Below, in pieces: positions 7,966-17,094 of a DNA stretch of 64,000 bases. This DNA is from Streptomyces sp. CA-278952 (GTDB lineage: Bacteria > Actinomycetota > Actinomycetes > Streptomycetales > Streptomycetaceae): the NCBI RefSeq assembly GCF_028747205.1, contig NZ_CP112880.1, positions 3,596,001 to 3,660,000 of the forward strand. The letters are read 5' to 3'. The translations under genes were made by a program, and so were the position numbers. Within the stretch, counting starts at the first letter, position 1, and each line of letters opens with the position of its first letter. The notes beneath the pieces are model-generated. The model searched no databases. It was not told the origin of the DNA and saw only the letters and a list, made by a program, of their open reading frames with translations.

Positions 7966-9624
7966 ATGAAGGAATCAACTCCCCCAGCCGCCGATTCGCT
8001 GATCACCGGAGCAGAGATCGCCAGGCTGGCGGGGGTGACCCGGGCCGCCGTCTCCAACTGGCGACGGCGGTACAGCGACTTTCCCGCCCCTGCCGATGCC
8101 GGAGCGAGCACGCCGCTCTTCTCTCTCGCCGAAGTGCGTTCCTGGCTTGCCAAACAGCAGAAGGGCACGGACGTCTCGGACGACGTCCGCCTGTGGCAAG
8201 CGCTACGAGGTGGCTTCGGCGACGACATCATCACCGGAGTCACGGGCGTCGCCCGCCTCCTTGCGCGCGACGACGCAAGCGGACTGGACGAGGATCTGGC
8301 CGAGCTGGCCACGGGTCTGGCCGCGAAGGAATCGCCGGCCCAGGTCGTCGAGCAGCTGGTGGAGCGTTTCCGCGACTCCTCACGACGCGTCGGCTCCGAT
8401 CAGGTCACTTCGCTGCGCCTGGTCAAAGCAGTAAGGCACTTCGCGGGGGCCGTGCCCGGCGACTCCGTCATCCTCGATCCTGCCTGCGGTATCGGGACCC
8501 TTCTCCTGTCCGTCGGACCCGCCGAGGGCCCTCTACGGCGTGGTCAGGAAATCGATCCGGGGGTGGCGGAGCTGACGCAGGCGCGAGCCGACCTCGCCGG
8601 GTACCGGAACACGGTCATCGAGACCGGAGACTCCCTGCGCCAGGACCACTGGTCCGATCTCCGTGCCGACCTCGTCCTGTGCGACCCGCCGACCGCCGGC
8701 CCGGACTGGGGCCGTGAGGAGCTGCTTCTCGACTCCCGCTGGGAGCTGGGCACACCCTCGAAGGCGGAGGGGGATCTGGCCTGGCTCCAGCACTGCTACG
8801 CCCGCACCGCGCCCGGCGGCAGGACCGTCGCCGTCATGCCCGCATCGGTGGCCTACCGAAAAGCCGGCAGACGTATTCGGGCGGAGATGGTCCGTCGGGG
8901 CATCCTCACGGATGTCGTGGCCCTGCCGGCCGGGATGGTTGCCTCACACGCGCAACCCGTTCATCTGTGGGTCCTGCGCCGCCCGGCCGACGCGTCCGGC
9001 GGCGTCAGGTCGGTGCGCATGGTGGACCTGACCTCCAACTCGGCCGACGGCCCGGTGGATCCCGCGGCCGGGCAAGCCGTCGATGTGCCGCTCATCGACC
9101 TGCTCAACGACTCCGTCGATCTCACCCCGAGTGCCCATGTGGACGCCGCACGCGAGGATCTGCCCGCGGAATACCGTGCCCTCCGGCAACGCATTGAGGA
9201 GAGGCTGGGACAGCTCAACGCCCTGCTGCCCGCCCTCTCGGCGGGCGAGGGGCCCGGGACGCTGGACGGCGCGACGGTCAGCTTGGGCGATCTGTCCCGC
9301 GCCGGACTTGTCGAGCTCACGGATGCCGAACCACATTCGACGAGCGACCAGTTGAACACTGACTACCTTCAGGGCTTTCTGCGCAGTGCGTCCAACAAGC
9401 GGCGCTCGACCAGCAGCAGCGGGACCTACCGCCTCGACGTGAAAGGCGCGCGCGTCCCGCAGATGGCTGTGGAAGAGCAACGGCGTTACGGTGCTGCCTT
9501 CCGTGCCTTGCGGGAGTTCGAGACATACGTGGGGGAAGTCGCCCGGTTGGCCGAGCAAGCGAGCGCTCTCGCTCGCGACGGTCTCACCAACGGGGCCCTC
9601 GTGCCGCCTGAGGACCCCACCTGA
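7966..9624 (+). CDS. N6-adenine DNA methylase-like protein with N-terminal HTH
   Basis: A 552-aa protein. Residues 12-70 form a MerR/HTH-like DNA-binding module (ITGAEIARLAGVTRAAVSNW ... LFSLAEVRSWL). The centre is an HsdM-type N6-methylase fold with motif I DPACGIGT near residue 171. Motif IV reads CDPPTAG near 240 rather than the usual NPPF/NPPY, so methyl transfer is doubtful. The C-terminal 150 residues are helical. There is no HsdS or HsdR nearby. The HTH and the weakened catalytic motif fit a regulator or modification sensor of the island as well as a methyltransferase. The 3' end overlaps mcrC convergently by 41 bp. Confidence 0.85.
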   Translation: MKESTPPAADSLITGAEIARLAGVTRAAVSNWRRRYSDFPAPADAGASTPLFSLAEVRSWLAKQQKGTDVSDDVRLWQALRGGFGDDIITGVTGVARLLARDDASGLDEDLAELATGLAAKESPAQVVEQLVERFRDSSRRVGSDQVTSLRLVKAVRHFAGAVPGDSVILDPACGIGTLLLSVGPAEGPLRRGQEIDPGVAELTQARADLAGYRNTVIETGDSLRQDHWSDLRADLVLCDPPTAGPDWGREELLLDSRWELGTPSKAEGDLAWLQHCYARTAPGGRTVAVMPASVAYRKAGRRIRAEMVRRGILTDVVALPAGMVASHAQPVHLWVLRRPADASGGVRSVRMVDLTSNSADGPVDPAAGQAVDVPLIDLLNDSVDLTPSAHVDAAREDLPAEYRALRQRIEERLGQLNALLPALSAGEGPGTLDGATVSLGDLSRAGLVELTDAEPHSTSDQLNTDYLQGFLRSASNKRRSTSSSGTYRLDVKGARVPQMAVEEQRRYGAAFRALREFETYVGEVARLAEQASALARDGLTNGALVPPEDPT

Positions 9625-10837
9625 CGGACGCGTCCCCAGTCCCGCCCGCCATCGTGTGGGCAAGGGCGGCGATCTCGGCCAGCAGCTCTCCCGGCGGGCG
9701 GTCCAGGGCCAGGGCGTGCTGGTGGATGCGGATTCCGGCGTTCCGCACCTGGTGCTTCACGCTCGGCTCGTACCCCCTCGCGTACACGAGGTGGCCGTCC
9801 GGAAGGCCGAGCGCCGTGCAGTAGGCGAGCATCTGGTAGAGATCGGCGTCGGGAAATCCCTCGGGCTTCTCCGCCTTGTACTTGGCGTCCGCGACAGCCC
9901 GTGGTTCACCGCCGTCCCCGTACCAGACCAGGTCCGGACGCATCGTTACGTTCCGGTCCTCGTCCAGGTGCACGCCGCGGGCCTGGAGGGCCGTGCGGCC
10001 GCCGTGCTGCGCCAGCGCCTCCCGCAGGGCCACGCAGACGAAGTCCTCGAAGATCTTGTGGGTGTCGATGAGATACCCGTCGACGGACACCCCGCCTGCG
10101 CCGTGCTCCACCGACGAACCGCGCAGGATCGTCTCGGCCAGCCGTAGTGCGGGCTGGTAGCGGTGGTTCAGCCGGCCGGCCCGCCACCGAGGCAGGTCGC
10201 GCACCCCCCGCCTCAGCGGTTGTACGTCCAGCAAGCGGCCTCTGTGGTGGCGGAGTCGGCGGCGTACGTCGTCGGGTACACGGTCCAAGGGGAGCAGCCG
10301 CTCCACCGCGCCCTTCAGGAGGCGGTTCTCCGGAATGTCGGTGCCGTAGTCGTCGTAGGCGATCTCGACCGGGAAGGCCCGCCCGTGGTGACGTTTGACC
10401 TGGTCGGCCTCCCGAATGCGTCCGCGGACCACCGGTGAGGTCTCCTCGGTGTGCCGGTAGCCCTGGAGAACGCCTTGACGCAGCGCGCGTTCGACAGCCC
10501 TCTCGAACCCGTGGGCCAGTGCCGGAAGGACCTCGTCGTGCTCGGTCACGTCCACCTCGCCGTCCCGGTGCACCCGGGGGTCGGCGGCGTAGCCGATCAG
10601 GAAGAACAGCCGCCGCACCGGCACCTTGGGCGCGATCCTGAGGGTCACGGGATCCTGCCCCGGCACGCTCACGGACACCGCTCCGACCTTGCCGCCGGCC
10701 CTCAGCCGCCAGGCGCCCGGCAGATACGGGTCGGGGGCCGCCTCGACGATGCGGGCGGCGGCGAACGCCCGGCCGACCTCGTCCGGGAGCGGCACGCTGA
10801 CGGCGGCTCCGTGCTCGCCCAGTTCGACGGTCGTCAC
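9584..10837 (-). CDS. mcrC: McrC-like component of a McrBC restriction system
   Basis: A 417-aa McrC family protein, the nuclease partner that McrB recruits to modified DNA. The N-terminal half carries the family core (RIAPKVPVRRLFFLIGYA). The C-terminal PD-(D/E)xK nuclease is visible as MRPDLVWYGDG ... AVADAKYK, followed by DLYQMLAYC. Its start overlaps the stop of the McrB-like gene by 4 bp (ATGA), so the two are translationally coupled. It is intact. Restriction of methylated or otherwise modified invader DNA is the expected role; the target is not deducible. Confidence 0.9.
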   Translation of the reverse strand: MTTVELGEHGAAVSVPLPDEVGRAFAAARIVEAAPDPYLPGAWRLRAGGKVGAVSVSVPGQDPVTLRIAPKVPVRRLFFLIGYAADPRVHRDGEVDVTEHDEVLPALAHGFERAVERALRQGVLQGYRHTEETSPVVRGRIREADQVKRHHGRAFPVEIAYDDYGTDIPENRLLKGAVERLLPLDRVPDDVRRRLRHHRGRLLDVQPLRRGVRDLPRWRAGRLNHRYQPALRLAETILRGSSVEHGAGGVSVDGYLIDTHKIFEDFVCVALREALAQHGGRTALQARGVHLDEDRNVTMRPDLVWYGDGGEPRAVADAKYKAEKPEGFPDADLYQMLAYCTALGLPDGHLVYARGYEPSVKHQVRNAGIRIHQHALALDRPPGELLAEIAALAHTMAGGTGDASVRWGPQAARGPRW

Positions 10838-12708
10838 GGGGTCGCGGCGCCCGGTCCGCCACCGCCCTCGCCGAGGGACCGGGACAGGGCGTCGAGACCG
10901 TACCGCTTCGCGATGTCGAAGGACTCACCGTAGTGGTGCTCCTCCAGCAGCGGGAGGATCTTGGTCCGCCAGATCCGGTCCAGGCCGCCTTCCCGGTGCA
11001 CGCTCTTGTTCATCAGGTACGAGGGGCCGATGAGGAAATCCGGGTCGTCGATCCGGGAGTTGAGAGCGTCCAGGAGGTCCGCCGGGCGGCTGTCGAACCC
11101 CTGCCGGCCGAGCCAGCGCCGCAACAGGCCACGGGTGGGCTCGGCGCGGGGTGACAACTCCACGAAGGCGAAACGCCTGCGCATCGCGGCATCGACCAGT
11201 GCGATCGACCGGTCGGCGGTGTTCATGGTGCCGATGACGAAGAGGTTGAGCGGGAGCAGGAAGTCATCGCCGGAGTACGTGAGCCGCACGGACCTCCTGC
11301 GGTACTCCAGGAGGAAGTACAGCTCGCCGAAGACCTTGGCCAGGTTGGCCCGGTTGATCTCGTCGATGATCAGGAAGTGCGGGATGTGGTGGTTGCCCTC
11401 GCGGGACGCCAGGTCTGCCAGCTCGCGCAGGGGCCCGGCCGTCAGGCGGAAGGCGACCTCACCCGTCTCGGGGTCCTCGCGGGGCCGGAAGCCCTCGAAG
11501 AAGTCCTCGTAGGAGTAGGAGGGGTGGAACTGCACGAGCTTCACGCGCTCGGCCCCGCCGCCGAGGTACTCGGCCAGTGCGAGGGCGGCGTACGTCTTGC
11601 CGGTGCCCGGCGGGCCGTAGAAGATCAACTGCTTCTCGTCCCAGAGCAGGTCGCGGACCTCCCTGAGCCAGCCGGCGTCGTGCGTCAGCAGCTCGTCGGC
11701 GAGGGCCTGGCCGGGGACGGGCAGCTCCAGCTCGCGGCGGGCGGCGAGCGCGGGTGTCGTACCACTGGGGTCGCGCTCCGTCTCCACGGCCTCGTCCGCC
11801 AGTTCCTCGTCGGTGCGGCCGAGCCCGTCGATGTGCGGCTGTACCACTGTGAGATCCACGACGTCGTGCTGGGCGGCGAGGCGCTGCTTGATCTCCTCGG
11901 GCAGGGTGTCGTAGGGGTGGCCCTTGCTCTGCCATTCGACGGGCCGCCGGAGATTGGACAGGCCGCTGTCGGACGCGGCCTGTTCGGCCGGGCCGGAGAT
12001 CTGTCCGACGTAGAGCCGCCCGCCCGAGAGCGTGCACACCGCGTCGCCCGGCTTCATCCGGGACAGGAACGCGTGCAGTTCCTCGACCAGTTCGAGCTTC
12101 TGGTTGTACGTGGCGGTGGTGCCCCAGTCCTCCTCCACGATGGCGCGCAGACGCTCCTTGCTCACCCCCTGGCCGACGCCCTGGCGCAGGCGCGGGGCGG
12201 CGAGGGAGACGCGCCCCTCGGGAAGCCACAGCTTCTGGACGAGGTCGGCGCCGGAGACGTTGTTGCCGCGTACCAGCCAGGAGCGGGCGGGCCCGGACCG
12301 GACGCCCTCCATGAAGTCCGAGAGCGGTATGTCAGCTTCCGTCTTCCAGTCGATCCACCCGTTGCGAGGCGCCCCCACCAGCACCCCGGCGGCGAACGAG
12401 GGCGAGCCGCAGTCGATGTCCTCGGCCGCCTCCAGCCATCCCGGCCAGCGCATGGACGGCCGCAGAACCCCCTGCTGCTTCAACCCCGCACGCGTCCTCG
12501 CCGTACCGGCGAAGTGGGTCGAGAAGGACGGCATCTCCCGGTCCCGGGCCGGCGAGCCGGCGAGGATGCGGAACTTGCGGCTTCCGTTGGTCCCGACCGC
12601 GTCCAGCAGGACCCCTCGGGCCCGGTCGACCTCGCCCGCGCCAGGCAGCCGGAGCAGGAACTCGGGCGTCTCGTCCGGGCTGCCGGGCCCCGGCTCGTTC
12701 CCGCTCAT
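10834..12708 (-). CDS. mcrB: McrB-like AAA+ GTPase of a McrBC restriction system
   Basis: A 624-aa protein. The C-terminal AAA+ motor has Walker A GPPGTGKT (about 364), Walker B/McrB signature LIIDEINRAN (about 445), and GTMNTADRSIALVDAAMRRR (about 495) with the family's sensor residues. The middle region reads MKPGDAVCTLSGGRLYVGQI ... LRRPVEW, resembling EVE/PUA-like readers of modified bases, so it may supply specificity. The ATG at 12708 has GGAG eight bases upstream; longer readings overlap the divergent promoter. It is divergent from the 12845 gene. Confidence 0.88.
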   Translation of the reverse strand: MSGNEPGPGSPDETPEFLLRLPGAGEVDRARGVLLDAVGTNGSRKFRILAGSPARDREMPSFSTHFAGTARTRAGLKQQGVLRPSMRWPGWLEAAEDIDCGSPSFAAGVLVGAPRNGWIDWKTEADIPLSDFMEGVRSGPARSWLVRGNNVSGADLVQKLWLPEGRVSLAAPRLRQGVGQGVSKERLRAIVEEDWGTTATYNQKLELVEELHAFLSRMKPGDAVCTLSGGRLYVGQISGPAEQAASDSGLSNLRRPVEWQSKGHPYDTLPEEIKQRLAAQHDVVDLTVVQPHIDGLGRTDEELADEAVETERDPSGTTPALAARRELELPVPGQALADELLTHDAGWLREVRDLLWDEKQLIFYGPPGTGKTYAALALAEYLGGGAERVKLVQFHPSYSYEDFFEGFRPREDPETGEVAFRLTAGPLRELADLASREGNHHIPHFLIIDEINRANLAKVFGELYFLLEYRRRSVRLTYSGDDFLLPLNLFVIGTMNTADRSIALVDAAMRRRFAFVELSPRAEPTRGLLRRWLGRQGFDSRPADLLDALNSRIDDPDFLIGPSYLMNKSVHREGGLDRIWRTKILPLLEEHHYGESFDIAKRYGLDALSRSLGEGGGGPGAATP

Positions 12709-12844
12709 GCCCACTTCTCCGTCCCGGAGGAGGATCGCATCGCCACTTGTCCCAACGCCCATCCCTTTCCACCTAGTTGAGCGCATAATCTCCGCCCAGG
12801 GGAGCACGGTGTGTGCCACCCCACAGGGGAGGGGCGTGGTCGCC

Positions 12845-13465
12845 ATGACCATCATGGATCAGTTCGTTCTGCGACGGGACGGCTTGGTGCCGAAGGGCGT
12901 CGCGGCCACGTGTTCCGGCGCGCGGTGCGGGGGTACGGCGCTGGTGTGGCGTGTACGGCTGGAGGGCCGGCCGGAGCTCACGATCCATGACACCCGGTGG
13001 GAGAACGGCGAGCGCGATCTCGTCCTGTACCAGCCCGCCGTGGTCCCGGAGATGCCCGCTCCGCTGTCCAACCTGCACAACCGTCGTCGCGCGGGTGTCC
13101 AGGAGACCGCCCCGGGGAACGAGGAACTCCGTGTCATGGGGTGGGTCGCGGTGCCCGGCGACCGGCCGACCGTCAAGAAGACGTTCACCACCGCGGATTT
13201 CGTCGAGGTGTGCGGCCTGGACGAGCTACGGGAGCTGACCAGCAGGCCCGACGTGGAGCTGGACACGGCGTTCGTGCTCGCGGACCCCGTCCACGTCGAT
13301 CTGGACGACCCACAGGACACCGTCGCCGTACAGCACGCGCTCTTCTTCCCCGAGGAGGACGAACGGACGCCCGTCGTCTTCTTCCTGCTCAGCCGGGTCA
13401 TGCCGACGCTCCGGCACATCGGGTGGCTGCCGAAGCCCGTCCGGCGGATGCCCGTCCGGTCGTGA
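12845..13465 (+). CDS. Protein of unknown function in the defence island
   Basis: A 206-aa protein that I do not recognise. It starts MTIMDQFVLRRDGLVPKG and contains a possible metal pair in CSGARCGG, then a mixed alpha/beta body ending in LSRVMPTLRHIGWLPKPVRR. No signal peptide or membrane segment is seen. ATG 12845 is preceded by AGGGGAGGGG; GTG 12836 is an in-frame alternative. It is transcribed away from mcrB and towards the Rad50-like operon, so it is not part of either operon. An accessory role in restriction or immunity is inferred only from location. Confidence 0.6.
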   Translation: MTIMDQFVLRRDGLVPKGVAATCSGARCGGTALVWRVRLEGRPELTIHDTRWENGERDLVLYQPAVVPEMPAPLSNLHNRRRAGVQETAPGNEELRVMGWVAVPGDRPTVKKTFTTADFVEVCGLDELRELTSRPDVELDTAFVLADPVHVDLDDPQDTVAVQHALFFPEEDERTPVVFFLLSRVMPTLRHIGWLPKPVRRMPVRS

Positions 13466-13523
13466 AGGTGCGGGGTGCCGTCCGCCGCCGGCCGTGAGGC
13501 GTGCGGACGGCCCTCCTTTACGC

Positions 13524-14060
13524 TCACGGACCGCCGACGACCGGAGGCGCGGCCCACCGTCCCGGCGGCGGGCCGGGCTTCGGAACGGTCCCGCTCGGCT
13601 GCCGGCCCGGCGCGGCGGGGGTGGCGGCCGGTCGCCCCGCCTGCTGCGGCGGCGAGGGCGGGGCCGTCACGGGGTACGGGGCCGTGGGCCCCTCGTCGAG
13701 CGTCTCCAGCAGGGCCACCACCGCCGGCAGGCGGCCCTGGATCTCCGAGGGCGCAGGAGGCATCTCCTGCGTCCGGTAGTGACAGGCCGTGCTGAGCGCG
13801 GACCAGGTGAGGTAGCAGAGCCTGGCGGTCTCCCGGTCGGTGTACGCCCCCAGACACAGGATGCGGTGCTTGTTGGTTCTCGTCATACCGGGGGTCACAC
13901 CCCGCCAGAAGTCGTCCAGGCCGCGTTCGAGGGCCCGGCGCAGCAGCAGGGCCGCCGCACGGGCCCGCACACCGGGGCCGAGCGAGGTCATCGTGCCGGC
14001 CGAGGGGCGCAGGAGGGACTGGGCTGCGGCCACGTCCGCGCGCGCGGTGTCGTCCGTCAT
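13524..14060 (-). CDS. Small helical (HEPN-like?) partner of the Rad50-like ATPase
   Basis: A 178-aa protein translationally coupled to the upstream Rad50-like gene (4-bp ATGA overlap). Residues 20-125 are helical, with RARAAALLLRRALERGLDDF and WSALSTACHYRTQEMPPAPS. This pattern reminds me of HEPN-type four-helix proteins found next to large ATPases, but I do not see an unambiguous RX4-6H. The last 50 residues are Pro/Ala/Gly-rich and disordered. In a two-gene defence module it would be the effector or an inhibitor of the ATPase. Confidence in the gene is good; confidence in the fold is low. Confidence 0.65.
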   Translation of the reverse strand: MTDDTARADVAAAQSLLRPSAGTMTSLGPGVRARAAALLLRRALERGLDDFWRGVTPGMTRTNKHRILCLGAYTDRETARLCYLTWSALSTACHYRTQEMPPAPSEIQGRLPAVVALLETLDEGPTAPYPVTAPPSPPQQAGRPAATPAAPGRQPSGTVPKPGPPPGRWAAPPVVGGP

Positions 14061-16498
14061 CGGGCGCCTCCCTGCGGGCCGACGGCGCCCCGGCCGAAGC
14101 GCCGGACGCCCTCGGCCAGCCGTTCCGTACGCCGCACCAGCTCCTTGCGGTCCGTGACGGTGGCCAGACCCCCGTGCGCTCCCCTGTTCAGTTCACCGAT
14201 CAGCGCCCCGCCGCCGGGATGCAGTCGCTCGACGGCCGCATGGGCATCACCTGCCGGGTCTCCCAGCAGCGCGAAGGCCACGTACTCCTTGGTCCGCGCC
14301 TGTTCGGGCACCCGCTTCTCGAACTCCGCGAGGCTCAGGCGGCGGCCCTGCTCGTCGCGCAGGGTACGGCGGGCGGTCTCCACGCAGGCGACCTCGAGGG
14401 CGGCACGACACATCGCCGGGACGACCCGGTCGGCCACGACCTGGGGCAGGGAGCAGTCGAGGGAGACCTCCCTGGCCTCCTCGATCGCCTGCTTGACGGG
14501 GTCCTTCATCCGCTCGACGGTCACGTGCGACTGCTCCTCGCGGGAGATGCGGTGGACCGTCGCCTCGATCCCGAGGTGGGTGATGGCCTGTTCCAGCCGG
14601 TTGTCGTGGGTGAAGACGACGACCTGGCGGTGCCGGGCGCACTCGCTGAGGACGGCGGCCAGCCCCTCCACCTTCTGGGTGTCCATCGACTGCACCGGGT
14701 CGTCGATGACGAGGAAGCCGAACGGGCTGGCCTCGTGCGTGGCCCGGGGGATGAACAACGACAGGGCGAGCGAGTGCAGTTCGCCCTGGCTCATCACGCT
14801 GTAGGCGGCCGCCTCGTGGTCGTCCACCGAGACGTCGAGCTCCACACCTCCCTGCTTGGCCGTCCCCTTCAGCATGACGCGGCCCAGGGAGACGCTGCTG
14901 CTCTCGCAGAGCTTCGCCCACACGTCCTGGGCGTGCTTGCCGAAGCGCTCCATCCGCTCGGCCCTCAGCTCGTCCGTAAGCTTCCTGAACCACTTGCGGG
15001 CCGCCTCAGCCGACTTGCGCCGGCCGGTCGCGTCCCTCGCCTTCTCCGCCGCCTCGACCCACTCCGCGAGCCGCACGGCCACGGGCCTCCAGACGGTGTC
15101 ACGGTCGGTCAGCCTCCGTGCGGCCTCCTCCCCGACCTGACGGCAGGCCGCAGCCAGCGTCGGCGCGAGGAGCCCGGCCCGCCGGGCCAGCTCGGCGGGG
15201 TCGGTGAGACTCCGGCAGAGCGACCACTCGCGCCACAGCCCCGCCAGGTCGGATTCCTCCCCCCTCAGCAGGTCGGGAACGGGCTGCACCAGGTCATGCA
15301 CGGCGCGCTTGGCACCGCTGAGCGTCCGGCGCACGGCCTCGGCCTCGGCGGCCTCCGCCTGGAGCCGCTCGATCTCGGCCCGTGTCGCCTCGGCCCACGC
15401 CTGGTCGAGAAGATCCTCGGTACCGCAGAGCGGGCAGTGGGCGTTTCCCGACCGGCGGCGATGTTCGAGGGCGGTCTCCAGGAGCCCGGCCAGGCGGTGC
15501 GCGTCCTCGGCATCGGAGTGCCGTACGTCCTCGAAGGCAGCGGTGGCTGCCCTCAGCCGGGCCAGCGCCCCGGTCACCTCCGCCTCGTCGGGACCCGCCA
15601 GGGAGGCCAGCGCCCGGAGGCGGGCGGCGTCACCCTGGTCGGTGACCGCGTCACGGTCGAGCAGGTCCCGTACGGCCTCGACGTCGGGAGTACGTCCACC
15701 GAGGGCCCGCATCGCGTCGACGGCACGCCGGTCGTCCAGTCCGTCGAGCGCCTCGACGGCCAGGGTCCTCAGCGGATCGGGCCTGGCCTCCGTCTCCTTG
15801 CATTCCTTCACCTGAGCGGCGAGCTTCGCGTCCATCTCCGCGAGCTGACCGAGCCCGATGAACGTGGAGATCTTCCGGTACAGGTCGCTCATCGTCCCGT
15901 CCACCATCGAGCCCAGCTCGCTGTAGGGCAGGAACGGCCGGTAGACGTCGAGCATCGAGGCGTTCACGCACTCGTCCAGCTTCAGCTCGGTCCCGTCCTC
16001 CCGGACCACCGTCGTGCGCGCGTCCTCCACCTTCTCCCCGTGCCAGGTGCGCCGCACCGTGACCGGCTCGGCGGCGTCGCCCAGGGTGAGGCTCACGGCG
16101 ACCTGGGGCGCCGTGGCCTCGTGCAGGTTGCGCCATCCCTCGCGCCAGACCTTGACCCGGGGCTTACCACCGTTGCTGCCGTCCCAGCGGGCGTTGAACC
16201 CGGTGAGCGCGATCTCGGCGGCCTCCGCGAAGCTCGACTTCCCGGTCCCGTTGCTGCCCGAGACCACGGTGAGGCCGGGGCCGTACGGGAGGTCGAGCGT
16301 CGCCTCGGGGCCCACGCCGCGCCAGCCGGCCGCCGTGATGGACCGGAGGTAGACGGGACCGGCCCGCCCCTCCTCCTCCGGAGCGGGCTCCGGAAGCGTC
16401 TCGTGGAGCAGGGCGGCGGCCTTGGGGGACAGAGTGGACGGCTCGGCGTCCTCGATGCGCTCGGTGATCAGTTGGCGCAGGGGCGTCTCGTCGTACAT
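14057..16498 (-). CDS. Rad50/SMC-like ATPase of a defence-type two-gene operon
   Basis: An 813-aa ABC-class ATPase. Walker A is GSNGTGKSS (81-89). A central alpha-helical insertion carries CPLCG (about 354), like one half of a Rad50 zinc hook. The ABC signature is [11 protein letters not shown] (about 570), Walker B is [12 protein letters not shown] (about 594), and the H-loop is [10 protein letters not shown]. The helical C-terminal 170 residues follow the ATPase head and include LNRGAHGG; they may be an effector domain. Size and layout recall RloC-type anticodon nucleases and other Rad50-like immunity ATPases, but no specific system matches. The ATG at 16498 has GTGAGGAG upstream. Confidence 0.85.
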   Translation of the reverse strand: MYDETPLRQLITERIEDAEPSTLSPKAAALLHETLPEPAPEEEGRAGPVYLRSITAAGWRGVGPEATLDLPYGPGLTVVSGSNGTGKSSFAEAAEIALTGFNARWDGSNGGKPRVKVWREGWRNLHEATAPQVAVSLTLGDAAEPVTVRRTWHGEKVEDARTTVVREDGTELKLDECVNASMLDVYRPFLPYSELGSMVDGTMSDLYRKISTFIGLGQLAEMDAKLAAQVKECKETEARPDPLRTLAVEALDGLDDRRAVDAMRALGGRTPDVEAVRDLLDRDAVTDQGDAARLRALASLAGPDEAEVTGALARLRAATAAFEDVRHSDAEDAHRLAGLLETALEHRRRSGNAHCPLCGTEDLLDQAWAEATRAEIERLQAEAAEAEAVRRTLSGAKRAVHDLVQPVPDLLRGEESDLAGLWREWSLCRSLTDPAELARRAGLLAPTLAAACRQVGEEAARRLTDRDTVWRPVAVRLAEWVEAAEKARDATGRRKSAEAARKWFRKLTDELRAERMERFGKHAQDVWAKLCESSSVSLGRVMLKGTAKQGGVELDVSVDDHEAAAYSVMSQGELHSLALSLFIPRATHEASPFGFLVIDDPVQSMDTQKVEGLAAVLSECARHRQVVVFTHDNRLEQAITHLGIEATVHRISREEQSHVTVERMKDPVKQAIEEAREVSLDCSLPQVVADRVVPAMCRAALEVACVETARRTLRDEQGRRLSLAEFEKRVPEQARTKEYVAFALLGDPAGDAHAAVERLHPGGGALIGELNRGAHGGLATVTDRKELVRRTERLAEGVRRFGRGAVGPQGGAR

Positions 16499-16574
16499 GA
16501 AGTGCTCCTCACAGGAGTGGGCGGCGGCCGCGACGAACACGCCGAACCGTTCACTCCTGAATGATCACTTACAC

Positions 16575-16593
16575 GCGTTGGCAATGTCAACAG
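16575..16593 (-). promoter_or_regulatory. 19-bp element, copy 2, upstream of the Rad50-like operon
   Basis: On the minus strand this is the same CTGTTGACATTGCCAACGC as at 7904-7922, 76 bp before the start of the Rad50-like gene and in the same orientation relative to its gene. Sequence on either side differs between the two places, so the identity is confined to the element. That suggests selection rather than recent duplication. Confidence 0.65.
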
Positions 16594-16689
16594 ATGTTTC
16601 TTGGCGTGCGAGTCGCTCACACTCGCGTTTACGGAACCTTCGTTCGAGTCGCACGCTCCCGGCGCCGGTCGCCCACGCCGGTTCGTGCC

Positions 16690-16872
16690 CGATCGACGCT
16701 GGAAGGTCTCCAGGATGTAGTCCGTGTCGGCGCGGCTGATGCCGTAGAGGTGGAAGAAGTAGGCGTCGAGTTCGGCACGGATCTGGGCGCGGCGGGTTAC
16801 GTCCCAGAAGAAGGGGGCGCCCTGGTCTCCGAGGTCACGGGCGAGGGGGCCCATGTCGTACGCCGTATAAAC
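16690..16872 (-). pseudogene. C-terminal remnant of a large restriction-type DNA methylase
   Basis: The minus strand reads [20 protein letters not shown] then [11 protein letters not shown], after which similarity stops. RAELDAxYFHLYGIxRDDxxYILDTFPI is, from memory, the C-terminal signature of Eco57I-like and DISARM-type adenine methylases, normally followed by about 40 more residues. Here it continues into unrelated codons, and no methylase body lies upstream (that space is occupied by jetA). It is a truncated leftover of another restriction or defence gene. Confidence 0.7.
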
Positions 16873-17094
16873 AAGTTCACATACGCGCGGGATGACGAAC
16901 GACGTGTGAGGCGCGATCCAGTTCAGCGGCAGAGCGGCACGAGCGCGATTTCCTCCGGACCCAACGCGCCCTGCGAAGCCGACCCGCTCCGCACGCCCCG
17001 GTCCAACGTGCCCGAGGCCGACGCGCCGGCTGCCCGGAGGTCAGTTCCGGCCACCCCGCACCGCCTGTCGGACCCTCCACGTAACCTCGCGGAC
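16873..17094. other. Gap upstream of jetA
   Basis: This roughly 220-bp stretch has no convincing gene. It includes a lower-GC patch, CGCCGTATAAACAAGTTCACA (16863-16883), that could hold the promoter of the Wadjet operon. Open plus-strand codons in frame with jetA exist through here, but their composition is not protein-like. Confidence 0.4.

Noticed and set aside
14174..16564. A 796-codon plus-strand frame antisense to the Rad50-like gene
   Set aside because: It is the mirror frame of a gene with complete ATPase motifs; its translation is low-complexity Gly/Arg/Leu text.
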